NCBI GenBank assembly: GCA_001969505.1 | Contig: LSSK01000020.1 | Coordinates: 1 to 45,846 of the forward strand | Reading direction: 5' to 3' | DNA from: Zancudomyces culisetae | Lineage: Eukaryota; Kickxellomycota; Harpellomycetes; Harpellales; Legeriomycetaceae | DNA length: 45,846 bases | Made by a program: the position numbers and the translations under genes | Shown: positions 10,256 through 21,521 of the stretch, in pieces | Position numbering within the stretch: position 1 is the first letter of the stretch | How the letters are laid out: the number at the start of each line of letters is the position of its first letter | The notes under the pieces: model-generated | Told to the model about the DNA's origin: nothing | The model's input: only the letters and a program-made list of their open reading frames with translations | Databases searched by the model: none

Positions 10256-11851
10256 CTACTCCACAGAGGAGCCAACTATTTCACTCCATTTCTTGTCTCC
10301 AAGTAAGCTAGAAAGATCTTGTTTCAGGTTTGCGACCAGCCCAGGACCTTGATAAATCATTGCAGTATAAACCTGAACAAATGATGCGCCGGCTTTTCCA
10401 AACTCATATACATCTTCCGCAGTACTTATACCTCCACAACCAATAATAGGTATTTTTCCCTCGGTGAATTTATAGACTTTTCTTGTTGTATTTAGCGCAA
10501 GCTGTTTTATTGGAGTGCCGCTTAGACCACCCATTTCCTCACAGTTTGGATGATCTTGGGAGATAGATGCAGGTCTACTTCTGCTCGTATTGGATGTTAT
10601 GATGCCATCGACTCTACATTCGAGAGCTACTTTTGATATAACTGCGAGCTCTTCGTCACTATAGTCTGGCCCTATTTTCACTAAAAGTGCTGGCTGCTTC
10701 GCCCCAAGCGCATTGCATTCTTCTCTAGCCGATTTTAGCGTATCTCGCATAATGCTAATGTCGGAACCAGCCCCCAGGTTTTTTACGTTTGGACAACTTA
10801 TATTTATCACCAAATAATCTGCCAATGTACCCAACTCTTTGATGCCCACCAAAAAATCAGCTGGTGACTCGTGGTCTGATGAGTGGTTTTTACTGATGTT
10901 TATTCCCAAAATACGCCCCTCTTTTCCAGATCTGGACACTTCTGAGTATGCTTGCATAGCAGTCTTTTCTGGGTTTTCAGTCTTAGTCACATGTCTCCAG
11001 AGTCGTGCTTTTAGTCTTTCTTTTACTACAGCAACTCCATCATTGTTTAACCCCATTCTATTTATAATTGCCTCACTGTTTGGCAATCTGAAAAGCCTTT
11101 TCTTTGGGTTTCCTACCTTTGGTTGAAATGAGCATTTTTAGTTCTGATAAAAAACTGCCTGTGAAAGTTATATTGGAAACATCGAAAAATAAAACAACGA
11201 TACCTACCTGAGGTAAAGGTGTAATGCTTCCTACTTCTACCGCGCCAAAACCTAACCCAAAAAGCTGATCTGCCACCTTGGCGTTCTTATCATAGCCTGC
11301 CGCCATTCCTATAGGGTTCGACATTTTTTTCCCAAAAATCTAAAAATAATATGTTTTTTGGTTGGTAAGTCGAAAGTTCTGGTGGCTGGGATCAAAATTG
11401 TTCTTGTTATCATTTTTTTTGCGTATATTCAAGTTAGATATAATAGAAAGAGTAGCACAAATGACAATTAATATCTAAAAATCTGTATTCAAAAAAAGCA
11501 TTTTCATCAACTTACCTCGATTTCCAACTTTTTGTCATCAATCGACTTATCAATCGGACAGAGGCCAAGAGAAAGGGCCTTGATCGACAAGTCGTGAGCT
11601 ACTTCTTCATCAAACATTCCTAAAAGTGGTGTAGATACATATTTATGAACAGCTGCTCTGGAGTCAGAGCAGTAAAAACCTAGAGCTCCTAGTCCCACAA
11701 TCCCAAACAATCCGTACATTGCGTTACTGGCTTTAGTTCCAAGATTTGAACGGGCTCCTGCTGAATACGATCTTGAGGCTTTTAAATAAAATCCCCTCTT
11801 AGCCCCGCCTAAAAGATGGGTAGTAGCTCCTCTTACTGTCTGGAAATTCAT
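10256..11851 (-). CDS. URA9: dihydroorotate dehydrogenase, mitochondrial class 2 (3 exons)
   Basis: Oxidises dihydroorotate to orotate using FMN and ubiquinone at the inner mitochondrial membrane (fourth step of pyrimidine synthesis). Exons 11851-11516, 11339-11208, 11116-10256; introns 176 and 91 bp; 442 residues, normal for fungal class 2. The N-terminus is an Arg/Ser-rich presequence, then a transmembrane segment (YGLFGIVGLGALGFY, about 47-61) and the class 2 quinone-tunnel helices (EEVAHDLSIKAL). Core motifs: NPIGMAAGYDKNA, ITPLPQ-VGNPKKRLFR, EAIINRMGLNN, LVKIGPD, IITSNTS, GGLSGTPIK, IPIIGCGGIS. Odd point: the catalytic loop reads INISCPNV with Cys264, where class 2 enzymes have Ser before the Pro-Asn; Cys is the class 1 residue. 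Confidence 0.93.
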
Positions 11852-12475
11852 CCTTTTGCGCTCGCTATAATTGCAGACAAAAAGGAAATTGCAGAAAGTG
11901 TGAAAGATAAAAGATCATTTAATCGTGATATCCCAAAAAATATTGAAATTTCTGGCCATTAATAATAATAACACCACCAAAAGTTCCCATCTCAGCTTTG
12001 ATTTTTTTTCTTCACCAAGTGCTGCTTGTTCGCGCAATTCTTCAACCAAACCAAATATTATTGGTGGAAAATACTGGTAAATCTACCTTTAAGCCTACCG
12101 ATTGGCCCAACTCAAAATCTTGCAAAAAAAAAGCACTGGAAAAGGGAATTTGTTGCGAGGACAGGTCAGAATTGTGGAATTACAATAGTAAATTACAAAC
12201 TACCGAAATATCCATGTAAATTGATTTTATTTTAGAGATTCCTTTTCATTTAAAGTTTGTAGAAACGTCTTTAGTGCAGTTTACATGTACAGTGGGATTT
12301 ACGAGCTTTAAAAGAAAGAATTTAGAAAATCACTCCCTGAAATTGAACATTTCGTTTAGTTGTGCGATTCCTTAGTCTGAGAATCCACTCTTTCCCCAGA
12401 ATTTGTAATTTAGAATAATCTGTTGAAATCATTCAAGGTGAATGAGAATAGTGCAGAGGTAAAAAAATCGTCAAA
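11852..12475. other. divergent promoter region
   Basis: 624 bp between URA9 (leftward) and the 392-residue gene (rightward). AT-rich; two overlapping short frames at 11998-12235 show no family resemblance. No RNA gene seen. Confidence 0.5.
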
Positions 12476-13654
12476 ATGAGTCAAAACAACCAATACGAAG
12501 ATAGTACAATGATATCGAACGAACAATATAGGACTGCAATTTCGGAATTAAAAACAATTTTGGACGATATTTATAGATATTTTGGAGGAACAGTCAATCT
12601 TCCATTGACCGAAGAAACAAAATTCTGTTTAGAATATGTGCCTGAAAAGGTATGCGAGTCAACTAGAGGCGACAAGAAAACAGTCGATACTGTAAGCTCC
12701 TTTTTGAGTGGCGTATCAAAGAATAGTTTTCAGCAGCTTATAAAAGATGATCAGTTTGGGAAATCAGAAGATATAAAAGCAAACTCAAGTAGCCAGGATG
12801 AAAAGGATGCGATTATCGCAAGGCTTCGACAACAAATAAAAGATCAACAACAAGATATTGAAGAGCTAGAAGATGAATTGAAGGAGTGTCAGGTGCAAAT
12901 ATTGCAGTTGAAGGAGGAAAAACAGATGAGCCAGATTAAAAAGTACACGAATGCATCGAGTATTGCAGGGCTATCCTCAAGAAATTCTCTTGTAAACAAG
13001 GGTGAAAGGGAAAGCTTATCAGAGCGTGTTAATTCTATATACTTTCCGAACAGGGATCCAAAGCACAAGGTAGGGGGTTTCGAAAACACCCAGGAGGATC
13101 GAGATGAATTTGAATCCTTTGTCAATGTTCTTAAAAAAGAGGGTGGCGAGCTAATTTTTCTTGATTCACCATCCCGTATAACCAGAAAAAAGGATCTTAT
13201 TCATAGACCTTCCAAGGACGCTGTAGCAGCTGAGGCTATCGGTTCTTTTGGTGAAAAAATGACATTCTCAAACAACCGTGGAAATACCGATGAGTTTAAG
13301 CTACCCCAAAGCAACCAAGGCAAATATTCAAACTTTAATTCATCCTTTCACAATATTTTAGGTAACAACTTCACCAAATTTCGTGGGTTGAGGGGTGAAA
13401 CTACTAGTGAAAATTCGCTACAGAGAAAACCTTCCAACGTTTCTAGCGACGGGTCTATCGAAAATGCTAAAGCGGGAGAAACAAAAAATGCTGATAAAGT
13501 CTCCAAACAGAGTCCTTTATCAGGTTCCATGGGAAAGAGTGAATCTACTACTATACCTGAAAGAGGATTTACTTCTAAGAAGCATAATGCGACCAATAAA
13601 CCACCTGTTACTATACGAGACAAGATCAACCAGTTTCGTATCAAGCAAAAATAG
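12476..13654 (+). CDS. hypothetical coiled-coil protein, 392 residues
   Basis: Intronless frame from the first in-frame ATG (MSQNNQYED). Residues about 14-50 are probably helical (YRTAISELKTILDDIYRYF). Residues about 110-155 form a heptad-rich coiled coil (ARLRQQIKDQQQDIEELEDEL and following). The remainder is Ser/Asn/Lys-rich and likely disordered. The C-terminus ends in a short basic helix (TIRDKINQFRIKQK). The layout resembles spindle-pole, septation or cytoskeletal adaptor proteins, but I recognise no named family and assign no function. Confidence 0.75.
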   Translation: MSQNNQYEDSTMISNEQYRTAISELKTILDDIYRYFGGTVNLPLTEETKFCLEYVPEKVCESTRGDKKTVDTVSSFLSGVSKNSFQQLIKDDQFGKSEDIKANSSSQDEKDAIIARLRQQIKDQQQDIEELEDELKECQVQILQLKEEKQMSQIKKYTNASSIAGLSSRNSLVNKGERESLSERVNSIYFPNRDPKHKVGGFENTQEDRDEFESFVNVLKKEGGELIFLDSPSRITRKKDLIHRPSKDAVAAEAIGSFGEKMTFSNNRGNTDEFKLPQSNQGKYSNFNSSFHNILGNNFTKFRGLRGETTSENSLQRKPSNVSSDGSIENAKAGETKNADKVSKQSPLSGSMGKSESTTIPERGFTSKKHNATNKPPVTIRDKINQFRIKQK

Positions 13655-14853
13655 CCGTGGGATTTTATTTTAGTGTAAAGTTTAATATTTACCAGATGTA
13701 TTGTTTTTAACTTGATTATTTTCTAACTGGTGTTCGGTTTAAACATTTTTTTTTATACTATAGCTAACTCGAGAAAAGTTTATGGGATTGCTAAGAATAG
13801 GTTTATTATGAGTTAATGAGATGTTTTTCAATTGTGTTATACAGCTAAATTATAACTCGATACAAAGCAGAAACAAGTCACTAAAATTGTGGTAAACGTT
13901 TCTGCTACCCAAAGGAAATTCTGGGTTGCGGGTTTGTTGTTGCAACCATCTTTGTTGAGTAGGTTTTATACAGTGGATTGCAAGTCAAGCATGAGTATGC
14001 GGCGTAAAAAAGCTGATCAGAGAAAATGTGCTTTTTTTAATATTTGGATGTTATTATTGTAAAACTAACCAAGCTTATAAAAGAGATTGTGAAAGAAGTT
14101 GTCACAAATGGGCGAGGAGGTCAAATGTCTTATACTTGTTGTAGATCTTTGGCGTTGTGAAATTTAATCTTTATCGCTGATGAGATATATTCATCCTTAG
14201 CTGCACTTTGCATTTATTCAGAATAAAACGGTTATCATGGGACAAAAGTCACGAAACGCCCGTACACCTTGTTGCATGGCTAAAAAAAACTCTGAAAGTC
14301 AATTTACACAAAAAAATAGCAAGATGCTGTGCTAGTGGTGTCGAGTATAGTCGAAATATTGACAATTTTCTACCCAGCTTATGTATAGTGTTTGCTGGGA
14401 CGCATCTTCGCGCTGTGGAGGTGTATTTATATTTTTATAGAGGTGGGAGGGGGAAGACCCAGCCCAACGTCAAATTGTGATAGTAAATACAACGAATTAA
14501 TGACTGCTCAAAACTTATGAAATAAATGCGTTCTTTAGCCATAATTTAAATTAGAGCTCAATTCTTCTCTAAACTCAACTTAATGGTTGAAACTGACTAA
14601 TTCAGGTTAAATTTCTCATTTAATAAAATACCTTTTACTTTTTTCCTCCTACTAATTTTTACACTTACTTTTATGATTGTAACTAACTGTAACTGCAACC
14701 GTAACTGTAGACCGAAATAAAATCAGCTTTTCGATGGTCAATACCACTAACTGTATTCACTAATCAAAACACAAGACGGATATTCAAAAAAATAAAGATA
14801 GTAGAAAACAGCACTGACAGCGTTATAAAGCTATAAGCTTATAGTACTTTTAG
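13655..14853. other. intergenic region without recognised gene
   Basis: 1.2 kb between two same-strand genes. The only longer frame (14208-14480) lacks an ATG and resembles nothing. No tRNA-like boxes or spliced exon pair found. Must hold the promoter of the Snf1 beta-subunit gene. Confidence 0.5.
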
Positions 14854-16399
14854 ATGGGAAACGCACACTCAAACGAAAAAAAACACACTCACACCTTTGG
14901 TGATCTCACGCCAAACGATTTTAATGAGAGCGAGAGAAACACCAAAGATGATCTTCCAGCAAAAAAAGCGATCCCAATTGCCAAGAAGGCTGCACATACC
15001 ATGAATCCCAGAGATTATGTGCTAAACAAATCTGTGCAAAAACATGGGATGTACAATAAAAACGCTAAAGGGATAATTGGCATGGAGCTAGACGTACCAG
15101 TTGTGGGTTCGCCGCTACTGGACCACAGGGCTGGAAGTATACCAATTAGGGGGAACCGAATGGAAAGACCTGGTGCTTCTAGTTACAACCGGGACTCCTT
15201 TGGAATCGACCAACAGCTAGAATTAGGAAAACGGCAATACTTTATGCCGGAGACTATACCAGAAACGTTGCCTAGAGACACCCAAATGGAACTATTTGCT
15301 GAACACGAAGTTAATGGTCCAAAGATAAGCGAGCTCAAAATAAATGATACAGTGATGGATGGTAGGGTGAAATAATAATACGAATTTATTTTCTGGTGGT
15401 AATAATGGTAAAAATATCTTATTTTGATAATAATGTTGATGTGTATATAATAGAGGATATCCTAGTACCTACCCTTATCAAATGGGAAGATCCAGCAGAA
15501 GTTGTTTATGTCGCTGGTTCGTTCAATGAATGGAAGTATAAGATAAAAATGACTAAAAAGTACGTGTTCCGCCAAAGTTAATTTAGCAGCCATTTTATTG
15601 GCGAAAATTGTATATTTATATATCAAGCATAAGAAGTAGAGTTTGAAAATACATGAAAAACCAACCAAATAGCGAATCGTTGTGGTCTATTGTCATTAAT
15701 TTGCCTGTTGGAATGCATTGTCTAAAATTTGTGGTGGATGGTGAGTGGCGATATAGCAGGAATCTCGTTACAGCACCAGATAATAGTGGAAACCTGGTAA
15801 ACTATATTAAAGTTGAGGACGTGATAATTAACGTTGGCGAAGATGAAGCAAACGATGTCAATGTCGAGGGAATATCTTCAGGTACTTGTCATTTTAATTC
15901 CAAATCACCAATTTTGTATAAGCTGTGATGTTTTTATCGAAAGGCTCTATTTTTTTTTGTACCCACAAAACCGATGTTCTACCATCATTTAAAAATAGAC
16001 CTGATGTCCGGTTCACCGCCTGGTGACTATGGTAGAGTGATTCCCAATTTAGTTGCGATGGATCGTATGAAGGGAAGTGGCGCAAAAAAGGCACCACCCG
16101 CATTACCACCTCATCTCAACCAGGTGCTTTTGAATTCTACCGAGATATCCAAAGATGATCCAAGTGTTTTACCTATACCAAACACCGTGGTTCTTAACCA
16201 CCTGTATGCTTGTTCGATAAAAGACAACGTTATGGCGGTCTCGAGCACGTCAAGGTACCGGAAAAAAGTAAGTGAGCTTATATTACGGCTTATTTTCCTT
16301 CAAAAACGATTACTGTTATATAACTGACATTTATTTGTATTTTTTTGTTGTATACTTGTTTAGTATCTCACGACCATTTATTACAAGCCAGTTTCATAA
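14854..16399 (+). CDS. GAL83: Snf1/AMPK beta subunit (5 exons)
   Basis: Scaffold of the Snf1/AMP-activated kinase, binding the catalytic and gamma subunits. Exons 14854-15361, 15454-15559, 15673-15881, 15999-16267, 16364-16399 (introns 92, 113, 117, 96 bp); 375 residues. It starts MGNAHSNEKK, an N-myristoylation signal (Gly2), as in Sip2 and animal AMPK beta. Residues about 170-258 form the CBM48 glycogen-binding domain (LVPTLIKWED, VYVAGSFNEWK, KFVVDGEWRYS, GNLVNYIKVED). Residues about 285-375 form the ASC domain (PALPPHLNQVLLNST, PIPNTVVLNHLYACSIKDNV) and the last 11-codon exon supplies the conserved ending YLTTIYYKPVS. The myristoylation signal could equally suit the name SIP2; orthology among Sip1/Sip2/Gal83 cannot be settled here. 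Confidence 0.93.
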
Positions 16400-17413
16400 A
16401 TAGACCTATAATAACCTTTTTATGTTTTCACATTTGATCGAAGGTGGGAAAGGGGAGGGGAGGGGAGGGGGGATGGTTAATTTATACATCAATACTTTTA
16501 AATCAGATTTAATAAACCTAGTCACCAATATTCTATTCAGTGGAATAAAACTAATGACGGAAATGTTATCATATACTTAAGACGCACAAGGATCAACAAG
16601 ACGTATATCTACGCTCAACAGGTGGATATATGCACAAAAATATTACCCATCCTTTCTATTTTATCCATCACTTTTGTTTTTCTTAATGTAATGTTGCCTG
16701 TAAAACGCGCATGGATATACACAAACACCAAAACATACTTCACACCCAGTAAAGATGCTCATTATTTTTAACATACTCCAGCAAACGACAGCAGGAACTA
16801 GCCATCTGTCACAGCCTTTTCAATAAAAACTATCTCCAACAATCTACAAAATCTTTAGTAACATATGCTTGATTATTCAGATTCCCACCACTTAAAAAGA
16901 CATGAAATTCCATTATTCCAGTTTTGACAGTGATCTTTTTTAATTACTAATACGAGTTTGCAATGTGAGCCTCCACCATTGGAGATGTTATAACTCCTTG
17001 AGTTTCAGTAATTAACTCGAACGAAGCTTTATTTTGCTGACAGAAACCGATATTTTAGATGTGATGTTAATCACTCAGGTGAGTCATGCAAAGTGGGAGA
17101 TGAGAAATGAAAAATTGGAATGATTATAAAAATAAACAAACAGAATGGACGAACAGTAATGAATCAAATTGTACTTTCAATCAAATATAACAAAGAACCG
17201 CAAATGATGGGCTAGCGAAAAGCACAAAAATAATTTACACAGAAAATATATTTTAAAAGTATATTTACATTCAATTATATATACCAACACTTAAACATAT
17301 ATATTACATTGACAATTACTACGCTTTAGCTTGTCAGTTGCATTCATCTTAGCGAGTGATACAGCTGTTTCAAAAGCAAAAAGGGATTGTAAAAAGAACT
17401 AGTAAGTAGGAGC
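16400..17413. other. intergenic region without recognised gene
   Basis: 1.0 kb, AT-rich except for a G-rich block at 16452-16472 just after the beta-subunit gene. I see no coding exon, tRNA or other RNA gene. Confidence 0.5.
16452..16472 (+). other. G-rich tract, G-quadruplex-type, 3' of GAL83
   Basis: Four G runs separated by single A residues (GGGGAGGGG pattern) on the sense strand, 53 bp after the stop codon. The pattern satisfies the G-quadruplex consensus and resembles the G-rich pause elements described downstream of some eukaryotic genes. Confidence 0.55.
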
Positions 17414-18485
17414 ATGGAAGACGATAATTCAGATTCAGTTGGGATTCAGGACCTTGATATGCCAATGACAAACATAGTGAAAGTTCTAAAAGAAGTGGTA
17501 AGGCAACGCGATAATCAGTAGAAACTAGCGTATAAATACGAATACATGTCATTTTGGCGTGTACTTTTGCAATTACTTGGAATTCAGCTTAGCTGAAAAA
17601 AAGTAAAAAAAATAGGACAAGATACACGATCAAGCAGCTTGTTGTTTTTTGCTGTTTTTTGCTGTTTTTCATTTATTATCAAAAAATGAATATTTGGATA
17701 GCTAGGATGAAATTTCATGTATACTGGTAAGCCTAACCGGAGAGGAAAGCAATAACAAGCGTTATTTTGATATCCAATAGGTGCCCGAAGGAACATTATT
17801 TCAAAAAGAGTATCGCCAAGCATTGTCTAAAGCGTGCACTATGTTTATTAGCTTTATCACATCAAGGTAATTAATACATACTCGCCTTAATATACAATAA
17901 CCAATAGCAACCCCCACCAGACACAAAGTTTTATGTATATTGGGCTTTGTAATAATAATCTGTTTTGAAAAAAAAACGTATAAGCTAAAATGCGACTAAC
18001 ACATATATTAGCGCACATGATGTGGCTAAATCTAAAGGTCATAAAATGATTACAGCCAATGATGTGTTTAAAGCGTTCAAAGATCTGGACATGGAGGAAT
18101 ATGTCGAGCCTCTACAAAATGAACTGGCAGGTAAAGCATCGAGTAAACGTTCAAAGAAATCATCAATGCTATTGATGATATTATCAAGCTTACTGACTAA
18201 TGCTATTTCCGTTCGTAATGTATATTAGAATACCAGAGAAGAATACAAAAAAAGAAACATGCAAAATCCCGAAAACAGACGGGTGATGTAAGTGGTGGTC
18301 CTGTAGATGACGAAGACATTGTTTTATCAGACTCCGAGGCTGAAGACGGAATGGATGTGGATGCACGCGAAGGCGACGATGGTGATGATGATGGCGATGA
18401 AGAGATCAATAGTCATCAACAGGATGAGCCAGATGCTGCTGTAGACGAGGTCGAGGGGCCAACCCACAAAAAATTTCGAACATAG
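17414..18485 (+). CDS. DPB4: DNA polymerase epsilon histone-fold subunit (4 exons)
   Basis: Histone-fold subunit (POLE3/Dpb4 type) that pairs with Dpb3 in leading-strand DNA polymerase epsilon; also shared with chromatin remodellers in other organisms. Exons 17414-17497, 17781-17866, 18012-18130, 18229-18485; introns 283, 145, 98 bp; 181 residues. Histone-fold helices are visible across exons: LPMTN-type start DMPMTNIVKVLKEV, VPEG, YRQALSKACTMFISFITS, AHDVAKSKGHKMITANDVFKAF, then DMEEYVEPLQNEL. The C-terminal 75 residues are a basic patch followed by a long Asp/Glu tail, typical of this subunit. Intron 3 contains CTGACTAAT, a plausible branch site. Convergent with ARC15. Confidence 0.9.
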
Positions 18486-18890
18486 CACTTTTTTTGCATT
18501 TCTTTTAACTTTCCGCTTGTTATATTTGTTTGTTTAGCAAGATATGTATGTATGTATGTATGTGTTCTTTTTTGTTATTACTATTATTATTTGGTGCGAT
18601 ATTTCCAAATTTATAATGAAGTTATTGGTCTTCCAATGGTCTTATTTTTATAGATAGAAATGACATATTAGAAACAGGTATGGCATCGATTAAGATGTAT
18701 CACAAAGAGGTTCTTATTGTCGCTAAAAGCTTCCAACTATTGTCATAGAAAGTAAGGATATAGTGCAACAAATTTAAGTAGAAAGAAAACGAAGAAGTAT
18801 AAATAAAATAACCACACCCATGCTATATAAAAATCAGATGTGGTATTTTATCGCTTTGCTGGAAGGTAGAGAAAACGTCAAGGTACCAAT
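18486..18890. other. convergent 3' intergenic with (TATG)5
   Basis: 405 bp between the stop codons of DPB4 and ARC15. It contains five copies of TATG at 18543-18562; nothing else recognised. Confidence 0.6.
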
Positions 18891-19529
18891 CTATAACGTG
18901 TGCCTGTCGCTAAGAACTCTGCATATCGATCCGATTCCGGAGACTTGTACAATCTACGTTGTATTTGTATTTTATATTTACTTTTGTGTTTGTGTTTGTG
19001 TTTGTGTATGTGTTTGAATCCTCCAGAAACCCAAATAAGGCAAATTGAACAAACATGTGGTAAACAGATGAAAGTAATAATTAAAAAGTGATATAAATAG
19101 ATACAAGTAGTAACGTATAAATACCTTTTCATGCCAACTCAATAGCATAGAGCAATTAAAGTAGGCAGGTCTGGCCATCATGTAATATATATATTTCAAC
19201 AAAACTACACGTTGATTCTCAGCCAAGTCTCCAATAATGCTTACGGCATCTTGGGATCGTGAAGAGGCCAAAACATCCATAACTAGCTGTGCGGATTTGT
19301 CAGGAATGGAGGAATCCTTTAATCCATATGGTGGCTCGCTAATTGCCTGTGCTAATGCCTCCAACGCATTTCCTTTGGTTATAAAAGCTCGTACTTGTGA
19401 TGATTTTGATTGGAATTTGCGTTCGGCTTCTTCGTTTGCACCGGGTTCTGTGTTTACCTGGGTAATTCTATCTAATAGAATCTGTTTTTCTTCTGTAATC
19501 GTGCTGACATCAAGTTTACGGAATGACAT
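18891..19529 (-). CDS. ARC15: Arp2/3 complex 16-kDa subunit (2 exons)
   Basis: ARPC5/Arc15, one of seven subunits of the Arp2/3 actin nucleator, active at cortical actin patches. Exon 1 19529-19125 (135 codons) carries MSFRKLDVS, GNALEALAQAI, PPYGLKDSSIPDKSAQLVMDVL and LLSWHEK. Exon 2 is only 63 nt (18953-18891) and encodes the conserved tail VSGIGSICRVLSDRHTL. Without it the frame would run into intron sequence. Total 155 residues, the usual family size. The 171-bp intron holds a (GTGTTT)n microsatellite. Confidence 0.92.
18984..19013. repeat. hexanucleotide microsatellite in ARC15 intron
   Basis: About five copies of a TTGTGT unit (last copy ATGTGT) on the plus strand, inside the single intron of ARC15. 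Confidence 0.85.
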
Positions 19530-20225
19530 TTTTTCGTCTATACTATTTCGTTTCTAGAAATGAGAAGCTAAATACCTTATTCTTGGTTACAAAACACTTT
19601 TTAATTGAAATACTCCGAATTAATTAATTGGTTAGCTTTAAGAGACAATTGCAATAGCCAAAAAATGTTCAAAGCCAGAAAAAAAGCTCAAAAAAACAAT
19701 TGACGAGAATCTTGACAAGTGTTGACTGGTAAATTAAGATTTGTAGATAATACAGTGGAGAAAACTTGGGGAGGAGAAAGCAAGGGGAATGGGTTAATTT
19801 AGGGATAAATGGAGCCAGGTTATTGTTATTGGTGGGAGAGAAAAAAAAAGCATAAAAGCACCAATTGATAGTTTTTTCCACAAATTAGATCTGCAATTGG
19901 CTGGCTCGAGTGTCCATATTTGTTATCATTGTTGTTTTGAAGCACAAGTAAACAGAATCGGGCAGTAGCAAGTTGTAATTTTTAGCTTGATGAAAAAAAA
20001 TTATACCTTTTACTTGTTGATGCTTTGTTGTTATTTTTTCTTACAGTTTCTGCCACCACCAAAACCTAGGATTTGCTGGAGCGACAAAACTAATGATACT
20101 GAAAGTAAGAGCTACAAGAACCTAGTCAATACAGCCAAACACAATTTGTAATTTTTAGCGACGTCCAAAAAGTCGAAGAAATATAGAAGCAGCGAGGCGC
20201 AAAAAGTAACTTGTTAATAATTAAA
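19530..20225. other. divergent promoter region, ARC15 / SLD5
   Basis: About 700 bp between divergent ARC15 and SLD5. AT-rich. Holds one small ATG frame (19990-20151, listed separately); otherwise nothing recognised. Confidence 0.5.
19990..20151 (+). CDS. possible small secreted or spliced peptide, 53 codons
   Basis: ATG frame MKKNYTFYLLMLCCYFFLQ followed by PPPKPRICWSDK and a polar tail. A basic N-terminus plus hydrophobic core resembles a signal peptide. However, the hydrophobic part is also a pyrimidine-rich run ending TTTCTTACAG, a good 3' splice site, so the downstream part may instead be an exon of a gene whose first exon I could not find. Ends 75 bp before SLD5. No family recognised. 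Confidence 0.22.
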   Translation: MKKNYTFYLLMLCCYFFLQFLPPPKPRICWSDKTNDTESKSYKNLVNTAKHNL

Positions 20226-21444
20226 ATGAGCTCCAGAAAGGATACAGAATCCATATATTCAAACAAAGCAGTGACCTCATATACGGGAAGAGGAGACGAT
20301 GATACATATGCATTTAGCCAAACGAATGTTTCAGAGTATGACGACTATGAGCAAGGTTCGATAAAGACAGATTTTTATGAAGAAGAGCCTCTAAGGCTTG
20401 ACAACGAAGAAACATCAGAGAATAGACAGAAAACACAGGATGAAATTAAATCAGAACAGGCTCTGCAGCAGCAGCCTGAAGATATGTTGCTGGAGGAAGT
20501 TAGCGACTGGCATTCGCTGCAAACTTGGGTATATAACGAGATTAATTCGCCAGAAGTGTTGGAATATAAGGATGTATTGGTGGAAACACTGGCAGATTTA
20601 TCGAAATATCAGGTATCACTTGTTTTTTATTTATTTTTATTGATGATTTATATTGAGATAACATAACACAGTCGGTGAGAAACAGCAAAAGTATGTACAA
20701 TAATCTGAAAACGCAAATTACAAATCCCGCGAATAGATAGACAGGATAGAGGAGCTGAGAGAGTATGGGGATATGAATAGTAGACTGGAATCCATGGTGC
20801 TTCAGAATGATGTCGAGCGAACAAAGTATATTATCAGGATGTACTTGCAAACCCGGCTAAAAAAGGTACACACTTTGAAACTTTATGATAAAAAATAAAG
20901 ACGCATCGTTTTATATCTCTAAGTTTAATTAAACGCAAATTTATAGATCGAAAAATACGCAAAATGGTACACTAGTTCCCAAGAGAATGCAAAAAATCTA
21001 ACAAAAAACGAGCTTGTGTTTGCACAAAAGTGAGAGCTATACTTTTTACATTTTGGACTATTTGCACCATTGGTGATACTTTTTTTATTTATATGCTGTG
21101 GTGCAGCAAAATACGACAAAAACAAGACTACAAAAATAATCGTAAAAAAAACTATACACTTTATTAGGATTGTAGAGGCATCACAACAGTATAACGAGGA
21201 GTCGTTTTTAAACGAGATGCCTACGGCACTGAAAGCTACAGATGGAGTAGATTTAGAAGGACTCTCGCTTGTAAGAACACCGAAAGCAGATCAAGCGGTA
21301 TTTTGTAGAGTGGTTGAGGATATAGGGGATTTTCGCTTGGATAGTAGTGGAGAAACGGTATTTATGGAAAAAAACAACATATTTATCACATCGTACAAGA
21401 ATATAGACTCACTGGTAAAAACAGGTTCGATTCAGCTGCTATAA
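20226..21444 (+). CDS. SLD5: GINS complex subunit Sld5 (4 exons)
   Basis: Subunit of GINS, which with Cdc45 and Mcm2-7 forms the CMG replicative helicase. Exons 20226-20612, 20737-20865, 20947-21029, 21168-21444; introns 124, 81, 138 bp; 291 residues. After an acidic extension of about 90 residues comes the Sld5 helical core: DWHSLQTWVYNEINSPEVL, LADLSKYQ-IDRIEEL, VERTKYIIRMYLQTRLKK-IEKYAKWY, NELVFAQK. The C-terminal beta domain follows: VRTPKADQAVFCRVVEDI, NIFITSYKNIDSLVKTGSIQLL. Longer than human SLD5 (223 residues) because of the extension, which contains SP/TQ-type sites. Convergent with NCS6; stops 77 bp apart. Confidence 0.88.
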
Positions 21445-21521
21445 CCAATAAATAAAACTATATTCCAATAGACTTGTTTAAGAGTTTACCCACAGGCCTA
21501 CTTGTTCATATTATTGTTTTC

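Noticed and set aside
14208-14480. 90-codon frame before the Snf1 beta gene
   Set aside because: No ATG at its start and no recognisable sequence.
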